Shown one piece after another: positions 42,642 to 53,394 of a DNA stretch of 64,000 bases. This DNA comes from DATLXU01 sp035575515 (GTDB taxonomy: Bacteria; Acidobacteriota; Blastocatellia; UBA7656). The DNA is taken from contig DATLXU010000079.1 of the NCBI GenBank assembly GCA_035575515.1, positions 1 to 64,000 of the forward strand, written 5' to 3'. The notes under the pieces were generated by a model. It saw only the letters and a program-made list of their open reading frames with translations. It had not been told where the DNA came from and made no database searches. A program made the position numbers and the translations under genes. The stretch's first letter is position 1. Each line of letters starts with the position of its first letter.

Positions 42642-43664
42642 ATGGCAACTCAACAATCAGCAGCATCACCTTCACCGATGCTTTTCTTCGAAACGGTTAA
42701 TTCTTACCAGCGCAGCGCCGCGATCAAAGCGGCAATCGAGCTGGGCCTGTTCACAGCGATAGCCGATGGAGCAGAAACCGCGCAGGAGATAGCTGAAAAG
42801 TGCGGCGCGTCAGAGCGCGGCACGCGCATTCTCTGCGACTATCTGACCATCAAAGGCTTTCTCAACAAGCACGGGCAGAGCTATAGCCTCACGCCCGACT
42901 CATCTTTATTCCTAAATCAGAAATCGCCCGCGTATGTGGGCGGGGCAATCGAGTTTCTGCTCTCGCCGATGCTCGTTGAAGGATTCAACAACCTGACGGC
43001 AGCCGTTCGCAAAGGCGGCACGGCTATCTCTGAAGAAGGAAGTGTCTCGCCGGAAAATCCCGTGTGGGTTAAATTCGCGCAGGCTATGGCTCCGCTTGCG
43101 GCGTTCAACGCTCAAATGATGGCGCAGTTGATTGATAGGCAGATCGGCAAAGTCAATAAAGTTTTAGATATCGCCGCAGGTCATGGATTGTTCGGCATAG
43201 AGGTCGCGCGGCTCAATCCCGATGCTCAGATTGTCGCGCTCGATTGGCCGGACGTTTTGGAAGTCGCAAAGGAGAACGCGCAGAAAGCGGGTGTCGCAGA
43301 CCGCTACGACACAATCGCGGGCAGCGCGTTCGAATCCGATTTCGGCAGCGGCTACGATATAGTGCTGCTCACGAATTTCCTGCATCACTTCGACCCGCCG
43401 ACAAACGAAGCGCTGCTCAGGAAAGTTCACGCGGTGCTCGCCGACGGCGGCAGAGCCATCACGCTTGAATTTGTTCCAAACGAAGACCGCACCACGCCGC
43501 CCGTCGCCGCTGCGTTCAGCCTCATAATGCTCAGTTCAACGCCGAGCGGAGATGCTTACACCTTTGCAGAGTTTGAAAAGATGTTCAGCAATGCGGGCTT
43601 CAGCCGCACCGAGCTTCATGAACTGCCCGTTCCATTTCAACAGGTGTTGATTTCCGAGAAGTAA
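42642..43664 (+). CDS. SAM-dependent O-methyltransferase-like protein
   Basis: 340 aa. N-terminal winged-helix dimerisation domain at 15-95 (AAIELGLFTAIADGAETAQE), SAM-binding motif VLDIAAGHGLFG at 174-185, and LTNFLHHFD before the post-II region. It resembles the plant-type small-molecule O-methyltransferase family (Methyltransf_2). GGGAG stands before the ATG. It is probably co-directional with the CRTAC1-type gene (45-base gap). The substrate is unknown. Confidence 0.85.
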   Translation: MATQQSAASPSPMLFFETVNSYQRSAAIKAAIELGLFTAIADGAETAQEIAEKCGASERGTRILCDYLTIKGFLNKHGQSYSLTPDSSLFLNQKSPAYVGGAIEFLLSPMLVEGFNNLTAAVRKGGTAISEEGSVSPENPVWVKFAQAMAPLAAFNAQMMAQLIDRQIGKVNKVLDIAAGHGLFGIEVARLNPDAQIVALDWPDVLEVAKENAQKAGVADRYDTIAGSAFESDFGSGYDIVLLTNFLHHFDPPTNEALLRKVHAVLADGGRAITLEFVPNEDRTTPPVAAAFSLIMLSSTPSGDAYTFAEFEKMFSNAGFSRTELHELPVPFQQVLISEK

Positions 43665-43668
43665 CGAC

Positions 43669-43706
43669 GCGGAGGCCGGTGAATCACCGCCCGGCCTCCG
43701 CGCTTT
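43669..43706 (+). terminator. Rho-independent terminator after the O-methyltransferase gene
   Basis: An 11-bp perfect stem GCGGAGGCCGG at 43669-43679 with CCGGCCTCCGC at 43691-43701, followed by GCTTT. It begins 5 bases after the stop codon. Confidence 0.75.
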
Positions 43707-43897
43707 CCGCATCGCACAATTCAAGTGATAGCATGCATCACAGTATTCGCCGCTTGTTCGTTTGCGTTTTCAAAAGCGGCATGATAAAAATCGCTCCTGA
43801 TGTTGTCATAGTCCTTCAGAATTCATTTGGTCATTTTTTAGTTTTTATCAATAGCGTAGAGTGATAATCATAGAAGCACAGCCGTAGGCGCTTTGCA

Positions 43898-45955
43898 ATG
43901 AGCTTCCTCACACGACCTCAGGTTATTATTATCATCTTATTGACGGCGCCTCTTCGCATAATCTCTTCCACAGTGCACGCGTCTCAGCCAGACCGCGACG
44001 CTAATGGCGCAACATCAAAATACCTTTACCACTCATGGACGGTTGAGAATGGTCTGCCGCAAAACTCCGTCAATGACATCGTGCAGACTCGCGACGGCTA
44101 CATCTGGCTGGCCACTTATGGCGGCCTCGTCCGATTTGATGGCGTCAAGTTCACGGTCTTTGATACGGGCAACAGCCGCGGGCTGATGAGCAACAGGGTT
44201 GTCGCGCTGCTTGAGGACCGGGCTGGCAATCTATGGATTGGCACCGAACAAGGCGGCCTGAGCCGCTACGCGCATGGCGCATTCACCACCTTCACGGTGA
44301 AGGATGGACTGCCGGATGATCGCCTTCGCTCTGTGGGCGAGGATGATTCAGGCGCAATATGGGTCAGCACGCCCGCCGGACTGGCGCGTTATAAAGACGG
44401 GCGATTTACTACTTATACAAAGCAGGATGGAATTGCAGGCCTGCCCGGTCAGATAAGGCGTGGTCGCGACGGCAGCCTGTGGGTATTTACTGATCGAGGG
44501 ATAGTCAGGTTTCAGGGCGAGACATTTACCGTTTACGAAACGATGGGCGGGTTGCCCGTGAGCTGGATTCGCGATATGTACTGCGCTAGTGACGGCAGCC
44601 TGTGGGTCTCTGCGGCTAAAGGGCTGATAAGATTCCAATCCGATACGGCTTCTACGCTCATAACCTATGAACTGAGGGAGGGCACATCACCGCCGTCCAA
44701 CATGGTCATGTCTATTTTTGAAGACCTGCAAGGTCGAGCCTGCTTCCTTAGCCCTCAGGGGCTGCTGCGATATGAAGGCGGCGAGATAAAGCTATTCGCA
44801 AATATTACAAAGCCGTTTCAGGCCGAAGAAGTCGTGGCGCGGGTTGAGAATCAGTTGAATATCTCGCGCCTGCAAAAGGAGCTTGCCGAGCAGAACCGGG
44901 AACTCAAGAGGGAGAACGACGAGCTTGTTCAGGCGCAGAAGCGGACCGACCTTGTATTTTCAGCATTGGCCGAGTTGTTGCCAGGCACGGTGCTCGATGA
45001 GAAGTATCGCCTTGAAGAAAAGATCGGTTCAGGCGGGTTCGGCGCTGTGTATCGCGGCACGCACATAAGCTTGAACCGCCCGATTGCGGTCAAGGTATTT
45101 CGACCTATGGCGGGAAACGACAGACCGGAGGCGCTCGAACGATTCCGGCTCGAAGGCGTATCGGCAAGTCGAATAAACCATCCGAATGCTGTTGCCGTGC
45201 TCGATTCAGGCATCACCTCGGCAGGCATCGCATATCTAGTGATGGAGCTTTTAGAAGGGCACACGCTCACAGAAGAATTGAGGGCTAAGGGGAGACTATC
45301 GCTGCGGCGCGCTCTTGAGATACTTGCCCCCGTTTGCGAAGCGCTCGCCGAAGCGCACGCAGTCGGCATCATCCACCGTGACATCAAGCCCGACAATATT
45401 TTTCTCCACCGCGCGAAAGACGGCGAAGTCGTAAAGGTGGTAGATTTCGGCCTTGCGAAGATACTTGGCACAGGTCCAAGCGTGGGGCTTGAGGCGATGA
45501 CAATTGCAGGCGCAGTCATCGGCACACCGACTTATATGGCTCCCGAGCGCCTGGCGAATCAGCCTTACGACGGTCGGGCTGACATATACAGCCTCGGAGT
45601 GATTCTGTACAGGATGCTGACCGGGCGGCTGCCATTTGAGCCTCAAGAAGGCGATGCTTACGCTGTGATGGTGATGCATTTGACTGAGGAGCCGCCTCCG
45701 CCTCGCCAGATCAATCCGAACATTCCTGAAGTCGTCGAGTCAATTATCAAACTCACCTTGAAGAAGCAGCCCGGCGAACGCCCAACTGCGAAAGAGATGT
45801 CAGCCATGATCGGCTCTCTATGCGCGTCTCTTGATGAGATTGAACCAACATCAGAAAACGGCTTGACCGGAAAGCTCACAAACAAAGCCCCTCGGTTAGA
45901 GAGCGACCCTTCGATAGAAGACGTAATGACTCGTCAGTTGCCCGCGCCCGAATAA
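43898..45955 (+). CDS. Two-component-propeller and Ser/Thr protein kinase chimera
   Basis: 685 aa. A hydrophobic N-terminal signal (VIIIILLTAPLRIISSTVHA) is followed by five or six propeller repeats (45-298; SVNDIVQTRDGYIWLATYGG, LWIGTEQGGLSRY, LWVFTDRGIVRF). At about 300 the sequence changes to NITKPFQAEEVVARVENQL plus a coiled coil: the exact C-terminal end of a response-regulator receiver domain, without its front part. A kinase domain follows (370-640) with GSGGFG 377-382, K399, HRDIKPDN 493-500 and DFG 516-518. No membrane helix lies between propeller and kinase. Either the N-terminal segment acts as an anchor or the protein is a recent fusion with unclear topology. Confidence 0.82.
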   Translation: MSFLTRPQVIIIILLTAPLRIISSTVHASQPDRDANGATSKYLYHSWTVENGLPQNSVNDIVQTRDGYIWLATYGGLVRFDGVKFTVFDTGNSRGLMSNRVVALLEDRAGNLWIGTEQGGLSRYAHGAFTTFTVKDGLPDDRLRSVGEDDSGAIWVSTPAGLARYKDGRFTTYTKQDGIAGLPGQIRRGRDGSLWVFTDRGIVRFQGETFTVYETMGGLPVSWIRDMYCASDGSLWVSAAKGLIRFQSDTASTLITYELREGTSPPSNMVMSIFEDLQGRACFLSPQGLLRYEGGEIKLFANITKPFQAEEVVARVENQLNISRLQKELAEQNRELKRENDELVQAQKRTDLVFSALAELLPGTVLDEKYRLEEKIGSGGFGAVYRGTHISLNRPIAVKVFRPMAGNDRPEALERFRLEGVSASRINHPNAVAVLDSGITSAGIAYLVMELLEGHTLTEELRAKGRLSLRRALEILAPVCEALAEAHAVGIIHRDIKPDNIFLHRAKDGEVVKVVDFGLAKILGTGPSVGLEAMTIAGAVIGTPTYMAPERLANQPYDGRADIYSLGVILYRMLTGRLPFEPQEGDAYAVMVMHLTEEPPPPRQINPNIPEVVESIIKLTLKKQPGERPTAKEMSAMIGSLCASLDEIEPTSENGLTGKLTNKAPRLESDPSIEDVMTRQLPAPE

Positions 45956-46216
45956 TTAGTCGCATATCGCGCTTCCAGGAAAGAGCAATGACATCAACTT
46001 TCTTTGCAGAATATAAATGCTGACTACCTCTGTAATCCCGTGCGCCTCTATGGCTCTTCGATAATGCAACTGCATACGCTAACGAAATTCAGCGAAAAAG
46101 TGTTAATATAGCTGCTCGCAAGGAGTATATAGCACGAGCCAAAAGTTGAATCCTCTAATCTGAACAATGGCTTTTCGCAAGTTGGTTGAGCGCAGCTAAA
46201 GATGAAGTGAGGTCTT

Positions 46217-47602
46217 ATGTTTGCGAAAGAAATACTCGATCAGCAGTCTAACGACAAGGACGATTTGTATTTTCAGTCGGCGCTTAATCCATTGAATGAC
46301 GAACGAAAACTTGAAGCGGCGCTCGAAAAAATAGGTCGTGTTCCCAAGGGCTTCGACGGTAAACTGTTTTTGCCTCTTCTGAGCCGTTCTTCTCCAGCCG
46401 TTCGCTTATTGGCAGTGAAGAATATCGGCAAGCTCAAGGATGAATCGTTTCTGGATAAAGTTAGTTGCCTGGCGAAAACTGAAAGCAATACCCTTGTCCG
46501 TCGAGAGGCAGTTTCGGCTATCGGGCGCATGAGAAGCAGATATGCCGTTCCAGTATTAATCAGCTTCCTTCATGACAATGATGCCAAAGTGGTCCTGCAG
46601 GCTATTCAGGGCGCTTCTCGTTTTCAAAACTCTGCCGAAGGTGCAGGAATCGCTTAAAGCTCTCACCGATCACCCTAGTGAACTGGTACGAGAAGCCATT
46701 GAGAAAGAGTTTGGTCCGAAGACCAGCGGGAGAGCTAAAAACCCCTCTCACACATCAAGCCCAAATTTTTTGAAGAACGTCCTCGTTCACGGCGATGTGC
46801 GCGAAGTCCTAAGCATGTGCCTGACGAATCAGTTCATTTAACATTCACATCGCCTCCCTACTACAACGCGCGGGATTATACGATATACAAGAGCTATGAG
46901 CATTATCTGGAATTCCTGGTTTCGATTTTCAAAGAGGTTCATCGCATTACGAAAGAAGGGCGATTCTTTGTTTTGAATACGTCCCCAGTGCTTATTCCGC
47001 GCATGGGCCGAAGCCACGCCAGCAAACGGTACCTGATTCCTTTCGATATACATCCTTTGCTGACTCGGATAGGATGGGAGTTCATTGAAGATATTATCTG
47101 GGTGAAGCCTGACCCGAGCGCAAAGAATCGCAATGGCGGCTTCTTTCAACATAGAAAGCCACTTGGCTATAAGGCCAATTCAGTTTCTGAGTACGTCATC
47201 GTTTATCGCAAAAAGACAGACAGGCTGATTGATTGGAATATGCGGCAGTATCCCGAAGAGATAATTAATGAGAGCAAAGTCGCCGGTGATTATGAGAAGA
47301 CAAATGTCTGGAAGATAGCCCCAACGACTGACAGGATTCATTCCGCTCCATTCCCAAAAGAGCTGGCCGCGCGAGTTGTTCAGTTTTACTCATTCAAAGG
47401 CGACCTAGTGTTTGATCCTTTTGCCGGGATAGGCACCGTTGGGCAGGCCGCTTTAATGTTAGGCAGGCATTTCTTTATGACTGAGCAGGAGAAGCAATAC
47501 GTCAATAGAGCAACCGCAGCTTTGCACGAACAGCGAACGTTTTTTTCGGATGCAGTCAGAACCTGCTCTTTGGATGAGTTCAAGCAGGAAACAATTAGAT
47601 AA
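46217..47602 (+). pseudogene. HEAT-repeat DNA methyltransferase broken by two frameshifts
   Basis: Three frames together form one protein. Frame 1 (46217-46624) gives helical HEAT repeats (LSRSSPAVRLLAVKNIGKLK). A +1 shift near 46620-46628 leads to KTLPKVQESLKALTDHPSEL. A compensating -1 shift near 46816 leads to GDVREVLSM joined to PDESVHLTFTSPPYYN. The rest is an N4/N6-type DNA methyltransferase of the beta class: motif IV TSPPYYN, then IIWVKPDPSAKN, and SAM motif VFDPFAGIGTVGQA near the C-terminus. The original product would be about 460 aa. Base use is more AT-rich than the flanks, suggesting transfer. Either sequencing errors or true decay would explain it. Confidence 0.75.
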
Positions 47603-47789
47603 ATTAAAAGTTCAGTGGGTCGAATTGCGGAGCGAGAAAGGGTATAAAAAGTTCGAGAAGATTCTGCGCGCCCTCTCAATTCCTTATAAATCATTCAAAG
47701 GCGACCTGAGCAAAGCTTTGAATGACATTTTGTCTGAGATTTCTGATGAAGAAGTCCAGGAGATGGCCACAGAAAATGCGGGGGTATAG
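47574..47789 (+). CDS. Small protein of unknown function overlapping the methyltransferase end
   Basis: 71 aa from the ATG at 47574 (MSSSRKQLDKLKVQWVELRS); it overlaps the last 29 bases of the methyltransferase. The peptide is helical, Lys- and Glu-rich and has the same AT-richer composition, so it probably travelled with the methyltransferase. No motif is recognised; an accessory role in that system is a guess. Confidence 0.5.
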   Translation: MSSSRKQLDKLKVQWVELRSEKGYKKFEKILRALSIPYKSFKGDLSKALNDILSEISDEEVQEMATENAGV

Positions 47790-47797
47790 CAATCTTA

Positions 47798-48664
47798 TCA
47801 CTGCAACCCCGTGCGCGCCTCTGCGGCTTCGCGCTTGCGCCGCTCAAGTTCCGCAACGCGCCGCGCGATGTTCTCCCGCTCGCTCGCGTCCTTAATCTCT
47901 CTGAGTGTCTTTATCGCTTCATCGAACTGGTACAATCCCGCGTAGCAGTCGGCTATGCCGTACATCGCGCGGCGGCGCGCTTCTTCATCGTTGCTTTCAG
48001 CAGCGAGCTTTTGATAGACCGCAAGCGATGATTGATATTGCCCGCGCGCGTTGTAGACAGCCGCTTCGCGCATCAACGCCTGCTCGGTCAGATCGTCATA
48101 AGCCGCGCCCGTGATTACTTTCTCATATTCGGTTAGCGCCTGGCTGTAGTTGTTTTGATCGTAATAAAGATCGGCAATGCGCAATCGTATGCGGCGGCGC
48201 TCGGTCGCGTCCTGCGGATTCAGATTCTCGTACTCGGCTATCGCTTCGTAGGTGCGGCCAAGCTCGCCAAGTAACTCGGCCACGCGCTCGCGCGCAAGGT
48301 TGGCATTCGCGCCCGCAGGATCTTGCCTCAATAGCTCCCTGTAGTGCGCGATGGCTTGATCGTATTGTTTAAGATTGAAGTTGTATATATTGGCGAGTTG
48401 AAACCGCGCCAATAGTGACTCTGCGCCTGTCGGGAATCGTTCAAGATATTTCTCGTACTCTTCGGCGGCGACGCTGTACTCTTTCGCGTCCCACGCCTCA
48501 GCCGCGCGCTTCAAAGACGGCTCCGAGTTATTCCGACAGCCCGCCAGCGGCACTAGCGACAGGATTAGCAGCAAATAAAACAACGCAGAGATGCGGCGAA
48601 GGGGCGACGCGGCGATATAATCACCTGAATGCAACGATGACCCAAGCCCGATCAAATCCTTCAC
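47798..48664 (-). CDS. TPR lipoprotein, outer-membrane biogenesis type
   Basis: Up to 288 aa. Lipobox LVPLAGC near residue 43, then six or so TPR units (AAEEYEKYLERFPTGAESLL, QYDQAIAHYRELLRQDP, NYSQALTEYEKVI). It resembles BamD/YbgF-type periplasmic TPR proteins. The GTG at 48664 gives an n-region of 28 residues, longer than usual, partly encoded by an arm of a stuttered repeat (IAASPLRRIS), so the start is uncertain. It follows gyrA on the same strand. Confidence 0.75.
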   Translation of the reverse strand: MKDLIGLGSSLHSGDYIAASPLRRISALFYLLLILSLVPLAGCRNNSEPSLKRAAEAWDAKEYSVAAEEYEKYLERFPTGAESLLARFQLANIYNFNLKQYDQAIAHYRELLRQDPAGANANLARERVAELLGELGRTYEAIAEYENLNPQDATERRRIRLRIADLYYDQNNYSQALTEYEKVITGAAYDDLTEQALMREAAVYNARGQYQSSLAVYQKLAAESNDEEARRRAMYGIADCYAGLYQFDEAIKTLREIKDASERENIARRVAELERRKREAAEARTGLQ

Positions 48665-48691
48665 CGCGTCTCCGTGTCCCCGCGTCCCCGC
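48583..48691. repeat. Stuttered inverted repeat, word GACGCGG / GTCCCCGC
   Basis: CGCAGAGATGCGGCGAAGGG and GCGACGCGGCG (48584-48615) pair imperfectly with CCGCGTCTCCGTGTCCCCGC and GTCCCC (48665-48690). It spans the 3' end of gyrA and the first codons of the TPR lipoprotein gene. Confidence 0.5.
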
Positions 48692-48693
48692 TA

Positions 48694-51147
<2,454 letters not shown>

Positions 51148-51497
51148 TCTTAAACTCTCTCTCTGCTATCTGCTGTTACGGGGTTTCATATCGCCGACGG
51201 CGATAGCGATGAACCGCAACGATCAATGCTGAACGTTTAATGATGAATTAAGACCGCAAGCATATAGTCGAGCTGCCTATTCATCATTGATCGTTCATCA
51301 TCCAGCATTGCCTTTCGTCTCCTGCGACCGGGCGTAATTCAAGCGAGGGCAGTTGCAAAAGCCCTGCAATTCGGCTGGCCTTTTCGGGGTCTTCCCGGAG
51401 ACTTTCGATTAGACTTTTTGCCTTCTTGAGCAAGTCTAATTTTACCAGACTTCGCGCCTGTTTTGAAAGCCGAAAAAGGCGAAAATCCCGCGAAAAA
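51148..51497. other. Non-coding gap upstream of gyrA
   Basis: No gene is visible. The gap holds a TATCGCCG-A-CGGCGATA hairpin near 51189-51205, the stuttered inverted repeat at 51224-51310 and, presumably, the gyrA promoter. The HD-domain gene ends at 51498 on the same strand. Confidence 0.5.
51224..51310. repeat. Stuttered inverted repeat, word AATGATGAAT / CGTTCATCAT
   Basis: CAATGCTGAACG and TTAATGATGAAT (51224-51248) pair with ATTCATCATTGATCG and TTCATCATCCAGCATTG (51279-51310) with one looped-out word. It lies 5' of gyrA. Confidence 0.6.
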
Positions 51498-52082
51498 TCA
51501 GCGATTTACGGCCTTCACGTGCCTGCGCGCTTCATCGAGCCAGCGGCGGAGCTGCTCGTGCAGGTAGGCGTTTGTGCGAGCGGCCATTGGGATGTAGAAG
51601 ATTTCTGTCGTGCGGATGTAGCGAATAATCTTTTCGACCTTAGGCGACTGCGTCAGGAACCTTAAATTGTCGAGCCTGTCGCAGAGCTTAACTATCGGCG
51701 CGCCCGTGTGCGCCGCAGCCTCTATTGCAGCGAGATAATTTGGCAATGTGACACTTTCGAGCTTGGTCAGTAGCCAGACTATCTCGGCTATCTCTTCATC
51801 AAACATTGCGGCAATCTCTTCGCGCGTCGTCGGGCTGTCTTCAATCACGTCGTGCATGAGAGCCGAGCAGATCAATTTCGGCGAGTAAACATCAAGCTCA
51901 TCAACGAGCGAGACGGCAACGCGAATCGGATGCAGAATGTATGGAGTGCCTTCGTCGCGCACCTGCCCGGCGTGAGCAGCCTCGGCTACTTCATAAGCGC
52001 GCGCGACCTGCTCAAGCTCTGTCGCGTTGAGGCGCTGTATTAATCGTTCAGCGAGATATTCGTAGTTCCGCTCGTAGACCAT
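51498..52082 (-). CDS. HD-domain alarmone hydrolase-like protein (SpoT/MESH1 type)
   Basis: 194 aa, a lone HD domain. Metal ligands H37, H51, H77-D78 (LMHDVIEDSP) and D135 (KLCDRLDNL) match the (p)ppGpp pyrophosphohydrolase domain of SpoT and the stand-alone SAH/MESH1 hydrolases. No synthetase or TGS/ACT domain is present. Its role is inferred to be removal of (p)ppGpp. Confidence 0.82.
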   Translation of the reverse strand: MVYERNYEYLAERLIQRLNATELEQVARAYEVAEAAHAGQVRDEGTPYILHPIRVAVSLVDELDVYSPKLICSALMHDVIEDSPTTREEIAAMFDEEIAEIVWLLTKLESVTLPNYLAAIEAAAHTGAPIVKLCDRLDNLRFLTQSPKVEKIIRYIRTTEIFYIPMAARTNAYLHEQLRRWLDEARRHVKAVNR

Positions 52083-52231
52083 GATCTTGATTTCAATTTA
52101 GCAAAGCGGGTCGGTCGCTTCAAGAAAGACGGCTGATGCGCCTGCTCGCGCTGCCTTGCGCTTACAGTGATCAGCATAGTTAAATTGCTCGACTCGTTTT
52201 CAGATAAACGCCTGATGGATAATATGAAGCT

Positions 52232-52909
52232 ATGCGATTCGTCATCGCCGCGCTGAGACCGTTCGTATGGTGGATATGCCGCCTGTGGTTCAAAGCCGAA
52301 TTTCACGGCGTGGAGAATATTCCACCGGTAGGCGCGTGCATTATCACTCCGAATCACGTCAGCTACGGCGACCCTATCTGGATTACGATTCCGATTCGCA
52401 GGCGCATATATTACATGGCGTGGGACAAGCCGTTTGAGATACCCGTGCTTGGCTGGCTGATGCGCGCGTTCGGCGCATTTCCAGTGAGCCTCGATGCGAC
52501 CGCCGACGCGTCGGCTCAACGCAACGCGCTTGAAGTTTTAAGCAAAGGGCGCGCGCTCGTGATATTTCCCGAAGGGGGCCGAACGCGCACGGGCAAGCTC
52601 ATGCCGTTTAAGATGGGAGCCTTCAGGTTTGCTTTGACCTACGGAATTCCGATTGTGCCCGTCTCAATCAACGGCGCTGAAAAAATCTGGCCCGTCGGAA
52701 AGATTTTTCCCCGACGAGGAAAACTTATCATCACCTATCATCCGCCGATTCCGGTCGAGCGCGCGCCGGAAGAGACTAGCCGCGCGGAACTCAAAGAGCG
52801 CGCCCGCGCGCTTGCGCGCAAGACTCACGACACGGTAGCAAGCGCGCTCGATCCCGCGATGATCCCTGAAGAAACCGATGCGGCGGTTTCGGTTGAAACG
52901 AAATCGTAA
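52232..52909 (+). CDS. plsC: 1-acyl-sn-glycerol-3-phosphate acyltransferase (PlsC type)
   Basis: 225 aa. Catalytic NH-x4-D at 41-47 (TPNHVSYGDPIW) and glycerol-phosphate-binding FPEGGRTR at 112-119. A short hydrophobic N-terminus (VIAALRPFVWWICRLWF) anchors it to the membrane. It acylates lysophosphatidic acid in phospholipid synthesis; other lysolipid substrates are possible. Confidence 0.88.
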   Translation: MRFVIAALRPFVWWICRLWFKAEFHGVENIPPVGACIITPNHVSYGDPIWITIPIRRRIYYMAWDKPFEIPVLGWLMRAFGAFPVSLDATADASAQRNALEVLSKGRALVIFPEGGRTRTGKLMPFKMGAFRFALTYGIPIVPVSINGAEKIWPVGKIFPRRGKLIITYHPPIPVERAPEETSRAELKERARALARKTHDTVASALDPAMIPEETDAAVSVETKS

Positions 52910-52926
52910 TTCGACTTCTTCACCCT

Positions 52927-53109
52927 TAGCTCGACTTTGTCCATTTTGAAAACGCGCAACGCAAATAAAGGACTTACGCCGCTGTAAGGTAGATTGAATT
53001 TATGAACGTCGCACTGAAAGACTGACGTTCATAAATTCTAGGCATTGGAAACAAAGAATTTATAAAACAATGCTCATTCGCCTCTGAAAAATGGATAAAG
53101 TCGAGCTTA
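52927..53109. repeat. Nested palindromic element A
   Basis: Outer arms TAGCTCGACTTTGTCCATTT (from 52927) and AAATGGATAAAGTCGAGCTTA (to 53109) are inverted copies with one or two mismatches. Inside, GAATTTATGAACGTC at 52996-53010 and GACGTTCATAAATTC at 53024-53038 form a 15-bp perfect hairpin with a 13-base loop. There is no coding capacity. The shape fits a MITE or a structured RNA. Confidence 0.65.
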
Positions 53110-53159
53110 GAGCGTGTTTTGAAAATAATAAGGGTTGCGATTACAGTCCGTGCGAGCAG

Positions 53160-53365
53160 GCGATGGAATAAAGCCCGTGTGCGAGCGCGGGGCTAGAAGC
53201 GCGGGGGCAAGGCTGATGCACCTCATAAGCCTGTAAAACAGGCGGCGGAGCTTCATTGATTGAAATGTCCTTCGCCCGTTTGACGGGCTTGATCTCTTCG
53301 TGCATCAGCCAACCGCGCGCTTGCGCACGTGGCTTTATTCTTTCACCTGCTTCGCAGGTTCAAAA
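53160..53365. repeat. Multi-hairpin palindromic element B
   Basis: Outer arms GAATAAAGCC at 53166-53175 and GGCTTTATTC at 53331-53340, continued inward by CGTGTGCGAGCGCGG and CCGCGCGCTTGCGCACG. Inner arms GGCTGATGCAC at 53211-53221 and GTGCATCAGCC at 53300-53310. The enclosed loop has two small hairpins, GCCTGT-AAA-ACAGGC (53229-53243) and GCCCGT-TTG-ACGGGC (53274-53288); a third, ACCTGC-TTC-GCAGGT (53345-53359), follows the outer stem. Confidence 0.65.
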
Positions 53366-53394
53366 CAGCCTCTTAATATGCAATGCGGCTCAAG

